A DNA stretch of 64,000 nucleotides from Blumeriella jaapii (lineage: Eukaryota; Ascomycota; Leotiomycetes; Helotiales; Drepanopezizaceae), in NCBI GenBank assembly GCA_009599575.1, contig VWND01000007.1, positions 744,001 through 808,000 on the forward strand, in the 5' to 3' direction. The position numbers were made by a program, and so were the translations under genes. The number at the start of each line of letters is the position of its first letter. Position 1 is the stretch's first letter. Positions 23,601 through 32,532 of this stretch are shown here, in pieces. Under the pieces are notes generated by a model that was given only the letters and a program-made list of their open reading frames with translations, was not told where the DNA came from and made no database searches.

Positions 23601-24745
23601 CATCACTCATCGGCGTCTAACCGTCATTCTCCGCTTCGGTCCGAATTTGGCTCCGCTCAACATACATCGGCCTCTGGTCGCCATTCCGGCAAAGTTCCTT
23701 CCCAAACGCTGCATGATGTTGCGGAGCGTGATGAGTATACCGCTTTCAATCCAGAAACACCATCGAGATCACGGCCGGTATCGCCGACGAAATCGGAATC
23801 GCCAAAGAAGCGCTCCCGTTCGCCCATGAAGAAGATGTTCGGTGAGAATGGCTGGCTTGGTAGGTCTCCTGATGAGATTTCAGATGTCAAGCGCCAAGTC
23901 AAGAGAGCCTCCGCAGAACAAAAGGACAAACCAAGCATGATGGGAAAGCTCATACACAAGTTAGGAGAGTTTGTAAGTCTCGCGGCATGACGATTGCTCT
24001 GCAAAAAATCCTAATCCACATACAGGCTGAAAAGGCGGATATCAGCCCAGGCAGAGTGAACCGAACCAGCAGCGACAAGAATGCGAAGATGTCCATACTC
24101 TCTGTCTCGCTCGGACCCCCAGAGCAGGCTAGACTCCTCATGGAGCTTGAGCTTATGGTTGTCCATACGGCGAACACCTTCCTCATGTCTCAATTCAGTC
24201 AGGGCCGCATTTCAGTGGATTCTATCAAAAAGATTGTTGACAGCTGGAAGAACAAAGGCCGTCATGTCGTGATCGAGTTTATGTACGACCAGGCGACCCA
24301 GCGCGATTTGGTTGCGGCTAACCAACAAAACTTTCGATTCTTCGGCGAGCGAGCCGGCAACGAGGTCCGCATCAACTCCATGCTGTACAACTGGAAGCAA
24401 GTTGCGAGTTTGATGGCCGTCCGTACCTTCTGCGATGCTGACACCGTCATTTTGAAGCTCTTGTTCGATGTCGAACAAATTCTTGAGCTTCTTGGGGGTG
24501 CCGAGGCCCTCATGCTTAGGCTCCAGCAGATCAGAACCAACTCCAACGAGATGATGAGACTCGCTAGACAAAGAAAGGAGGCGAGAAAGAGTGCTCAGGG
24601 CCAGCCTCTAGTTGCAGCTACTCCGGGCCGAGCTGCCACTTGGCTCAGTCAGTCATCCAGAGGCGCGTCATCTCGAGGCCCGTCTGTTGACGAAGATCCT
24701 TATGGAGGTATGAAACTTGTCCCGGATGGATACAAGGACCAATGA
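20626..24745 (+). CDS. Large uncharacterised fungal protein with disordered centre and helical C-terminus
   Basis: I do not recognise the family. Seven exons (20626-20752, 20798-21018, 21070-21115, 21164-21277, 21428-22982, 23036-23972, 24026-24745) give 1239 aa in continuous phase. The first ~270 residues look folded, with blocks such as WVPRNYEYEDGLRLIHAELE, LGRAFWSGFCSFDRI and GGIILGIKFYPKIKAA. The middle (about 280-1000) is Ser/Arg/Pro-rich, low in hydrophobics and probably disordered, with many SP and RSPSP sites suited to phosphorylation. The last 240 residues are largely helical (ARLLMELELMVVHTANTFL, MRLQQ..NEMMRLARQRKEAR). Intron 4 (21278-21427, 150 nt) and intron 5 (22983-23035, weak GTCTGT donor, good CTAAC branch site) are the least certain. 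The overall shape suggests a cytoskeletal or signalling scaffold, which is inference only. Confidence 0.72.
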
Positions 24746-25807
24746 GTCAGTAAATGAGGTGGTAGGTCGTATCTTCCTTCCAGACGACGCATACCGACCC
24801 GTCTCTGCTCTCTTCAACATTGTATGAGTATTCTTGCATTCCGCCTTTACAACCATTTTTATGGGCTTATTTCTTCCGACACGACAGCGCGCTTCGCTTC
24901 TCTGCAATTGCGAGAGCTCCACAGGCACTTGCGCAACAGTTGTTGTCAGATGCCGTCCCCAAGCTCACGTTTGCTTCCGTTTCTATTGCTTTCCCATCGA
25001 GCTGTACTCGTCCGATTGGTTCTTTGGCTGTGGCCCAGAAGTTTTGATTTGCTCAAAACAGATGGTACACACTGAATGAAGTCTCTGGACAGTAGAAGGG
25101 CTCTAGTCAATGTATGAATAGTCAAGTGTAGGAAATAAAGAAGAACGCAGTGACAACTTCCGTCGCTGGCCCGTGATCATGTGTGAGATATCACACCTTG
25201 TAACCATTCTAGGAAGCTGGATGAGGTTGGCTCTGACATCCATTTTGATTGTGTGAAATTCCCAAGAGACGATACCTGTTCAGATACTTACTGTACAGTA
25301 CAGATACTTATAGTACAGATACTAACAGTACAGTACAGTACATCTATGCCAAGCCCGAGCGGGCGCAACGTTATCGCGCCCCCAAGAGATCTTGCACAAG
25401 CAGCAGCACAATTCCAGCCCCAGGCAACCTGGAGCAACGAACGGCAGAAGCCAGGCAGCGCCTGCACTGCGTCGTCGTTACATCTCGCCCACAACATCCC
25501 TTGATGCTCCCAGAACCCTCGCAATCAAGTCCGTCCGGGCTTCATATTTGGACGGAAAGTATTTGGCTTTTTCTTTCTCTCTTGTCCGGCTCAATCGTGT
25601 CGTCCCGGCCATTCTTCGATCTACTCTTCGAACTCGAACTCGATCTCACACAGCGTGCTCCCCCGAAGACTCCCAGTCACTATCTTCTCGTCGTCTCTAC
25701 GGTGCCGAGTCGAGCTTCACGGTGTCTGCCAACCCTGCTGGCAGCGTTGGCGGCTGTTGCGTCTCGTTCTCGAACTCCCTCCATGATTAGACCACTTTCC
25801 AGACACG
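24746..25807. promoter_or_regulatory. Intergenic region upstream of the DDHD lipase gene, with a TACAGTAC cluster
   Basis: A 1.06-kb gap holding the 3' UTR of the preceding gene and the promoter of the lipase gene. At 25287-25342 there is a compact cluster of the palindromic motif (ACAGTACAGATACTTA-type spacing and ACAGTACAGTACAGTAC) about 470 bp upstream of the lipase start. The remainder is pyrimidine-rich. Several overlapping open frames here have no family resemblance and are not annotated. Confidence 0.5.
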
Positions 25808-28603
25808 ATGTCTCAATTCCACACTTACGGGCCTACGTGCCATCTCACACCAGCGGCTAATGATATAGCGAACGGCGAAGACGATGCTCCGCCTCGGAGA
25901 TCCTGTTTCTTCTATGCATCTCCCCTCCCTATCGACGACCCTCTGTCTGCCGTACCCATTCCAACTGGCGAACTCACGAAGCACCCTCCCCGACCATTCT
26001 CTGCTCGCGATAACAACGCACTTGAGGAAGCATGGTTAGGACTCTCCTCGGCCGGAACGAACACGAGAGACAAGGGGCGTCCTAGGAAAGGGAGACGTGA
26101 ATTCCCTAGTAGGAAACATAGATCAGGTGGCGAAGGCTCCTCTTACGATGGTACTACTGCAAATCTGTTCAGTAGCGATGATCTTGAGGCTGAGAATGAT
26201 GGAACTTCCGAAGTTGGAACTTCCGAAGTTGGGAACTCACAGGGAGACGCTGCGGGTGATAGCCGTGCCAAGAAGATTAGACCAAAGAGGTCTGGCAACA
26301 TGCCCTCGGAAGGGTTGAGTACGTCCATGTCAAAATCCTCTGGAATAAGCAGAGATTTTAGAAGTGAGCTACAAGAGACCGATGGTCTTCCTAGCAGCTT
26401 GCCCGCGCTAAGTGGGGAATCTGGGACGACTGGCCTACCTTTCTTGAAATTCTCTTCGCCATCGGCAGACACGGGCTCCTCAAGTCAAGAACAAGACTTT
26501 CTTGAGATTTCTAGCAGTCGTCCAGAAAATCTTGAAGGGATTCCCGACCTGGATGCGGTCCAAGATGTTCAAGTCTATGGGTGCGAGTCACATAAGAATA
26601 AAGAGCAGACGGATGTCCCTGTTGGCATTTCCAGGCTTCATCTTGTCAAATTACCGGCTTTGCAGATGCAGCCCATCTACTGGTCCCCGGTTCATGACAT
26701 CGCGGCAGTTATTAGAGGCACGTGGTTCTATAAAGAAACGATGTATCCAGTTGACCCTGCAGTTGCAAATCAGCTCGAGACAGGATACAAAGAACTGAGG
26801 CCTTGGTCGCAAACATGGGCCGATGAGATAAACAGCGCGTTGGAAGTTGGTGCCGCTGGCGAAGAAAAAATTGTACATCCCCTGTGGCCGGCGAAAGTGC
26901 CAACAAAATGGAAGTCTCCCAAGAACGAGACACATCCTCTTTCCACGGACCCATATTGTGCCGCACGATGCTGTCATGGAGAAGCCTCGGCCGAAGGAAC
27001 AACAGATCCTGACGATTTTTGCGGGCAATTGCCTGAGCCGAAGACCGTTGTGAAGAGATATTCCAATGCCAAAGTCATCTACAAAGATGCTCAAAACGCC
27101 TTCATCCTGAAGCCTACATTACAACCTTCCGCTTACTATGGTCGAAAGCCGCTGCAGAAGATAAAGAGGGGCATGAAGGTTGGGCTTCATGTTGTAAGAG
27201 GCTTCGATTGGAAACTCTGGGAGAAGCTTCATCCCTCCAAAAGGTCGAGTGCTGCGTTAAGGGCAGAAGAGTTTGCTCCCGTGGCGGGTGACGCGGGCGC
27301 TAGCAAGGGCAGTTCTTGTCCGGCTTGCAGAGCTCAAGACGAACCACAGAAAGTCAAAGATCTCATACTCGTTATTCATGGAATAGGGCAGAAGCTTTCA
27401 GAAAGGGTGGAAAGCTTTCATTTCACACATGCTATAAACGCATTCCGTCGATCGGTCAACGTCGAGTCCAGCAATGAACAAGTCCATCGAACTTTCCGCA
27501 AGGATATAGGAGGTGTTATGGTGCTTCCTGTGAACTGGAGATCCAACTTGTCTTTCGAGGATGGAGGTCCAATGAAGGAGGGCGATCAAGATCCAAATTC
27601 TGATTTCTCGCTCAAGGACATCACCCCTTTTACCATTCCCGCTGTACGCAACATGATTTCGGACGTCATGCTCGATATCCCTTTTTACATGTCGCATCAT
27701 AAGCCGAAAATGATTCAAGCTCTGATCTCCGAAGCAAATCGAGTCTACAGACTTTGGTGTCTGAACAATCCCGAGTTTCATGAGCAAGGCAGGGTTCACA
27801 TCATTGCGCACTCGCTCGGTAGTGTTATGGCCCTCGAGATACTGAGCAATCAGCCTACAGTTATCCCAAATGTCGATTTGCACAGCAAGAAGATCAACAC
27901 GAAGCACTTCGACTTCTCGACTACTAACTTGTTCTTCGCTGGGTCCCCTTGTGGGTTCTTTCTTCTCTTAGACAAAGGGCGGCTGATCCCTCGTAGATCA
28001 CAGGGTAAACCGGGCGCCGAACCTGCAGACGAGATTGACAGCAAAGTGACAGGCGAGCAAGGCACTCTCGGTTGTCTGGCGGTCGATAACATCTACAACA
28101 TCATGCACTACAACGATCCCATTGCATATCGTCTCAATGCCACCATTGACCCGCAATTTTCAGCTAGTCTAAAGAACGCTCAGGTGCCCAGTGCAACGAA
28201 AGGGTTCTTCGCGAGCATCGGCAATGCCGTGCGCTCGGTTACCCCTGGCGTCACAGCTCCATCCGGCCTTGCAGTAGGGCAGGTTGCACACCCTCCTGTT
28301 CTGCCACGCCTACCATCGCAACTGGAGATGGAAGTCCACGACTTCACCCGGGAAGAGATTGCCGAGAAGAAGTTCTTCCTACTGAACGACTGCGGACAGG
28401 TAGATTGGTTTCTGAGTTCGGGCGGCGGGCCGCTCGAGATACAGTACCTGAACATGCTGGGAGCGCATAGCAGTTACTGGGTGAGCCCTGATTTCATCAG
28501 GATGATAGTCATTGAGGTGTCTCGGGAGCCCGGAAGGGAACATGCCTTGCCGAATATGAAGGCCGTCAAGATTGGGCACAAGCAGAGGAAATCTTCGACT
28601 TGA
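25808..28603 (+). CDS. DDHD-domain phospholipase (PA-PLA1 family, Ddl1-like)
   Basis: An intracellular phospholipase A1-type enzyme acting on phosphatidic acid and related phospholipids. It is a single-exon gene of 931 aa starting MSQFHTYG. The N-terminus has the fungal signature CFFYASPLPIDDPLS and PFSARDNNALEEAWLGL, followed by a disordered Ser-rich stretch containing a short tandem GTSEVGTSEVG repeat. The catalytic region begins at DLILVIHGIGQ; the nucleophile serine is about residue 669 in IIAHSLGSVM, where the first residue of the GxSxG elbow is Ala. The DDHD domain follows, with LFFAGSPCGFFLLL and NIMHYNDPIAYRL. A Ser-rich insert separates it from a C-terminal block (FTREEIAEKKFFLLNDCGQVD). 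No signal peptide or membrane segment is apparent. Confidence 0.92.
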   Translation: MSQFHTYGPTCHLTPAANDIANGEDDAPPRRSCFFYASPLPIDDPLSAVPIPTGELTKHPPRPFSARDNNALEEAWLGLSSAGTNTRDKGRPRKGRREFPSRKHRSGGEGSSYDGTTANLFSSDDLEAENDGTSEVGTSEVGNSQGDAAGDSRAKKIRPKRSGNMPSEGLSTSMSKSSGISRDFRSELQETDGLPSSLPALSGESGTTGLPFLKFSSPSADTGSSSQEQDFLEISSSRPENLEGIPDLDAVQDVQVYGCESHKNKEQTDVPVGISRLHLVKLPALQMQPIYWSPVHDIAAVIRGTWFYKETMYPVDPAVANQLETGYKELRPWSQTWADEINSALEVGAAGEEKIVHPLWPAKVPTKWKSPKNETHPLSTDPYCAARCCHGEASAEGTTDPDDFCGQLPEPKTVVKRYSNAKVIYKDAQNAFILKPTLQPSAYYGRKPLQKIKRGMKVGLHVVRGFDWKLWEKLHPSKRSSAALRAEEFAPVAGDAGASKGSSCPACRAQDEPQKVKDLILVIHGIGQKLSERVESFHFTHAINAFRRSVNVESSNEQVHRTFRKDIGGVMVLPVNWRSNLSFEDGGPMKEGDQDPNSDFSLKDITPFTIPAVRNMISDVMLDIPFYMSHHKPKMIQALISEANRVYRLWCLNNPEFHEQGRVHIIAHSLGSVMALEILSNQPTVIPNVDLHSKKINTKHFDFSTTNLFFAGSPCGFFLLLDKGRLIPRRSQGKPGAEPADEIDSKVTGEQGTLGCLAVDNIYNIMHYNDPIAYRLNATIDPQFSASLKNAQVPSATKGFFASIGNAVRSVTPGVTAPSGLAVGQVAHPPVLPRLPSQLEMEVHDFTREEIAEKKFFLLNDCGQVDWFLSSGGGPLEIQYLNMLGAHSSYWVSPDFIRMIVIEVSREPGREHALPNMKAVKIGHKQRKSST

Positions 28604-29753
28604 AGAACTTCTCGCAAATGAGGGGGGATGTGACAATGAAATGGAGTGGTTCATCAGCTGGATCGATGTAGATTGCTTGGGAACACAGAACCAGCTGGGT
28701 AATATTTGGAGTTCGGGATCATCGGTGTCTACCTAGGTACTTGTGTCGGATCAGGAGTTATAGTCAAGGGTTACTAGCAAAGATACCCAATTTAGTAGAA
28801 AGGCCAGTGATAACGTTTCTGTCGTTGGGGCTCTCGACTTGTACATGGATCCACATATCGGAAGCGAAAGCTGCACCCTACCTGTGTACCAAGCTCAACT
28901 CAATTATAGATGTACATGGCGTAGCAATATGAATTTCGACCAGCCGCCTCTCGGGGTGCGATGCCGTCGACGACGACGACCTCGCGGGCTACACTCGATA
29001 CCTGTACGCGGTGCCTGGCATCGTCCTTTAGCTTTTCGATCACAATTATCTCTTGCGCCGGCGGCAAGAAGAAGTGGCTGCTGTACTTCAAAAGTCTGGA
29101 AAGCCAAAATGAGCTATCGATATGTAGCGACTTCGAAGATGTTCTTCTTTTCGGCGATCCGAGCCTTCTTTACGATTACGTAGATTACTAACTACGATGT
29201 ACTTGACGCAGGCATATATATCTACTAGGGATTCCACAAGGATTGTGTTGAAAGAAAAAAGCGGGAAAATCGACCGCTCGACTATCGAGAACCCCATACA
29301 GCGCTTTCGGACATCCGTCCGGCCGAATGCAACCGACTCGACGGCATCTTTGAAAAAAGAAATAGCATCGGTGGAACAATTACGTCGATTGTATCGGCGT
29401 ACGTGGAAAGACGTTTGGAACACAATTCGGCGTCGCTACTTTTCGAAGTTCTGAAAACGCCCGATGCCGGTACATCACCCCCCTCCCCACCCCCAAGCAT
29501 TATTTACTTTCGCCTACGTACCCCGCATCGGGATGACGTGAGTGAACCTCGGGCCGGGCCCCAGCCCTACAGTACTTTCTTCGGTCTCAGACTCACTGCT
29601 CTTGCGTGCAACAACTCTCTTGCAGCGCGACCCTGCCCGTGCATCACCATTCACCATTCACCGGCCTACATCACGGATCCACTCGACGCAAGAGTCGAGT
29701 ACATCTACCGTACTTTGTTAGATATCGGAGACGAGGAGAAGGGACGAAAAAAG
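28604..29753. other. Intergenic region between the lipase and GST kappa genes
   Basis: A 1.15-kb gap between two plus-strand genes. It holds the lipase 3' UTR and the promoter of the GST gene. Several short open frames on both strands lack recognisable motifs. No tRNA, transposon end or tandem repeat was identified. Confidence 0.45.
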
Positions 29754-31365
29754 ATGGCGCCGACGAAAGTGACGTTCTATGTGGATACCGTTTCGCCGTT
29801 TGGGTACATTGCTTACCATGTTTTGCGGGTACGTACGTGCTGCGTTTTTTTTAGGGGGTGGAGGGGGGAAGGGGGAGAGACGTTGTGTTGGGCTTCTCTT
29901 TTCTCTTTTGTCTTTGATGCTGATGGTAATGGGTGGATGTTTATATATGCTCTGGGCTTTGTATTCTGCTGGTGGTAAACGAGGTGCAGAGACTGAACGG
30001 GGCTGATGAGATGTGTATCCCGCAGCATGACCCCGTCTTTGCGGAGTGCGAGATCAGCTACGTTCCCGTATTCCTCGGCGGGATTATGAAAGCATGTAAC
30101 AACACGGCCCCGATCAACATCAAGAGTATGTGCTACCTACCACCTACCACCCCCCTCCAGAGCAGCAGCTTGCGTCCTCTGTCTCTCGCTCCCGTCCCTC
30201 GCTAACAAAATCGCAACAACCCACCAGACAAGGACAAATGGATCGACATCGAGCGCAGGCGCTGGGCCCGCCTCTTCAACGTCCCCATGACCGAGAACGT
30301 GCCACAGGGCTTTCCGCATCTGACGCTCACCATCATGCGCGCGCTGTGCGCGCTCGTCGTCCTGCATCCGGGCGAGGAGGGACAGGCCGTCCTGACCAAG
30401 GCCGTCGACGCGCTGTGCAAGGCGTACTGGGTCGATGACCGGAAGACGTTCGAGAAGGATGTTTTGGTTGAGGTGTTGGTGGAGACGCTGGGTGAGGAGG
30501 AGACTAGGAAGGGTGTGTTGAATTTTCTTCTTCTTCTTCTTCTTCTTCTTCTTCTTCTTCTTCTTCTTCTTCTTCTTCTTCTCCTTCTTCTTCTTCTTCT
30601 TCTTCTTCTTCTTCTTCTTCTTTCTTCTTCTTCTTCTTCTTCTTCTCTTCTTCTTCTTCTCTTCTTCTTCTTCTTCTTCTTCTTCTTCTTCTTCTTCTTC
30701 TTCTTCTTCTTCTTCTTCTTCTTCTTCTGGGCGGGAAAATAGAAAATCGTTCTTCTCTTCGGGAGGGGAAGAAGTTTCTTGATATCTTCTCGTCATATGA
30801 GTCATTCCTCCATTTCTAGATTCTGTCGTACTTGTCTTCTAAATTCTTTAATTGAATTCTTCTTGTATCGGTCTGGGGTTTCTTCTTTCTTTTCTGTCAT
30901 TGTAGGTCTAAATCTTTCTTCTGTAACATATTGGAGAAAATTCAGAAAGTGACGTCTGTGGAGATAATCATCATTTCTTCTCTATCAACTTTCTTTCTTC
31001 TTTCTTCTTTCTCCTTCTGTATCTTGAAATTGTGTCTAATTTCTTCTTCCTCTTCTTTCTTCCCCTTCCTCCGTTTCGCTTGGGTTTTCGCAATTGGGGG
31101 TGATGAAAGGGGGGAAGGGGACGAGAAGTTTGTGTGCTGACGCTGATGTGTAGTGATGGCCACGGCCGCGAAGGAAGGCAAGGAGCTGCTGGCGAAGAAC
31201 TCGGATCAGGCAGTGGCCGAGGGCGCCTTCGGCTTGCCGTACTTCGTGGCGACAAATGCCAAGGGCGAGAAGGACACGTTCTGGGGGGTGGATCACATGG
31301 GGATGTTGGCGCTTCACCTGGGGCTGAAGAAGCCCGCGACTGGTGGTTGGAAGGCGCTGCTGTAG
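29754..31365 (+). CDS. Glutathione S-transferase kappa / DsbA-like 2-hydroxychromene-2-carboxylate isomerase family
   Basis: Kappa-class GSTs are thioredoxin-fold enzymes of mitochondria and peroxisomes that conjugate or isomerise substrates using glutathione. Four exons (29754-29828, 30026-30125, 30228-30512, 31154-31365) give 223 aa, exactly the family size. Motifs: FYVDTVSPFGYIAYHVLR with the catalytic serine at about residue 14, then YVPVFLGGIMKACNNTAP, RWARLFNVPM, and the C-terminal thioredoxin-fold block GAFGLPYFVATN...FWGVDHMGML. Exon 4 restores the frame precisely. Intron 3 (30513-31153, 641 nt) is more than ten times the usual intron length here because it contains a long TTC microsatellite. 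No peroxisomal C-terminal tripeptide is seen (protein ends WKALL). Confidence 0.9.
30524..30728 (+). repeat. TTC/GAA microsatellite, about 205 bp, within an intron
   Basis: An almost pure (TTC)n tract with a few single-base interruptions (for example CTCC near 30581 and shortened units near 30620 and 30660) lies wholly inside intron 3 of the GST kappa gene. Downstream pyrimidine-rich TTCTT sequence continues to about 31070. The tract creates poly-Leu and poly-Lys/Glu open frames that are not genes. Its length suggests an unstable locus; a GAA/TTC tract of this size can form triplex DNA. Confidence 0.95.
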
Positions 31366-32062
31366 TAGGTGAAGAGGTTAGGTAGATGGTGGAGGGAAGG
31401 ACGTTGAAGGGCCTATGGTTTAGAATCTATGTTTACGCACCTCTCGGTAACTTTTTTTATTCACCCTCTTGTGGAGGACAATCAGGGTTTCAATTTCAGA
31501 CTTGCTGTTACCAGAAGACTAAAACTCACCTCGTGGTGTGGTGGCTGTAAAAGTTTGATAGGGATGGAACGGCTCTCTTCCCGAGCCCATGATCGGTGAG
31601 ATGAATCTCGGGAAAAAAAACAACATTTGTACTCAAATTGAAAGTCTAGAGTGTCGCATGTGACGGAGAATCTTTGCTGATTACCATATCTTTTTTAGTT
31701 ATAGCTTCTAGTTATAGCTTCTAGTAGATGGTCTTGGTAGGCTATGGGTTAACAGAGGGCTTCTTGTCCGTCATCCAAGATGCCAAATGGGGTTTGTTGA
31801 TGATCTCTTGGCTCGCTCAAGCAGTTGACGGGAAAGAAAAAAAGTGAAAACCGCTGTCTACAGAGGGTAGAGTTTCAAGTGAGCTGACTACCTATGAAAT
31901 GTGAAGTGTTTCAATACAACAGATACACTTGAAGCAAAATTGCACGAATTGTTTTCATAAGAGAATCAGATTACAATAACAGGAAAAGTTGATTTGTCCT
32001 GCTGTTGAAAATCAGGCCAGAGTCGAAGGCTTCGAGCCAGGGGAAAAAGTGGCTCGAGTTAC

Positions 32063-32114
32063 ACGTACTCCATATACGTACTCCATACACGTACTCTGTA
32101 TACGTACTCCGTAT
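32063..32114 (+). repeat. Tandem 13-bp repeat, four units
   Basis: Four consecutive copies of a 13-bp unit of the form ACGTACTCCATAT are visible, differing by one to three substitutions. The unit contains the palindrome ACGT and a near-palindromic GTAC core. No coding context. Confidence 0.85.
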
Positions 32115-32305
32115 ACGCTTTCCAGTCGCAGTGTACTGTAATGGAATGCTTCCAAGAATACTTTTTTGATATTGCCAAGGCAGACAGCATACTGTTTTAT
32201 CATTACTGTCCTATTTTTTTTACTTACCGTCCTTCCAAAAACACATGCTGAAAAAAAAGAGCAAAAAAAATTTGAAAAAAAAAAATAATTAGAAAAAATT
32301 GCAAA

Positions 32306-32453
32306 ACAAACCCCCACCGAAGTGGGGGAAGAAAAGCCTCTGATATGGGTTTTCATTTTGATCCGCTTGTCGTATGTAACAAAACCCCTACCGAAGTAGA
32401 GGAAGAAAAGCCTCTGAAATGGGTTTTCATTTTTATCCGCCTGTCGTGAGTGT
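32306..32453 (-). ncRNA. Two 74-bp direct repeats, each with a UUCG-tetraloop hairpin (candidate structured RNA)
   Basis: Two direct repeats with a 74-bp period (32306-32379 and 32380-32453) share most bases, including a GAAGAAAAGCCTCTG block and a TGGGTTTTCATTTT block (plus-strand reading). Each contains a 7-bp hairpin at 32311-32328 and 32385-32402. On the minus strand the loop is C(UUCG)G, the ultra-stable tetraloop. The two stems differ but stay paired: one is CCCCCAC/GTGGGGG, the other CCTCTAC/GTAGGGG, fully paired if one G-U is allowed. On the plus strand the second stem has a C-A mismatch. This compensating change and wobble favour a minus-strand RNA. A T-rich stretch follows on that strand. 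Function is unknown; it could also be part of a SINE. Confidence 0.4.
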
Positions 32454-32471
32454 TTTGTTGACCAAGTCATC

Positions 32472-32532
32472 ATTTCCCAGCACACCGGATTGAATCTTAC
32501 AGAGTGCAACCACTATGCCATCTGCGCCACCG
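32472..32532 (-). other. tRNA-like block with A-box and degenerate B-box (possible Pol III promoter)
   Basis: Read on the minus strand this block contains TGGCATAGTGG, a perfect match to the Pol III A-box consensus of tRNA D-arms, followed about 20 bases later by GATTCAATCC, close to a B-box/T-loop but one base short. The block does not fold into a complete tRNA and the A-to-B spacing is short, so it is not called a tRNA gene. Its position just upstream, on the same strand, of the UUCG-hairpin repeats suggests the head of a tRNA-derived SINE or a Pol III transcript. One caveat: TTTT within the repeats could terminate Pol III early. Confidence 0.35.

Noticed and set aside
30137..30805. Poly-Lys/Glu and poly-Leu open frames around 30287-30805
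   Set aside because: They are translations of the TTC microsatellite and overlap the real GST kappa exon.
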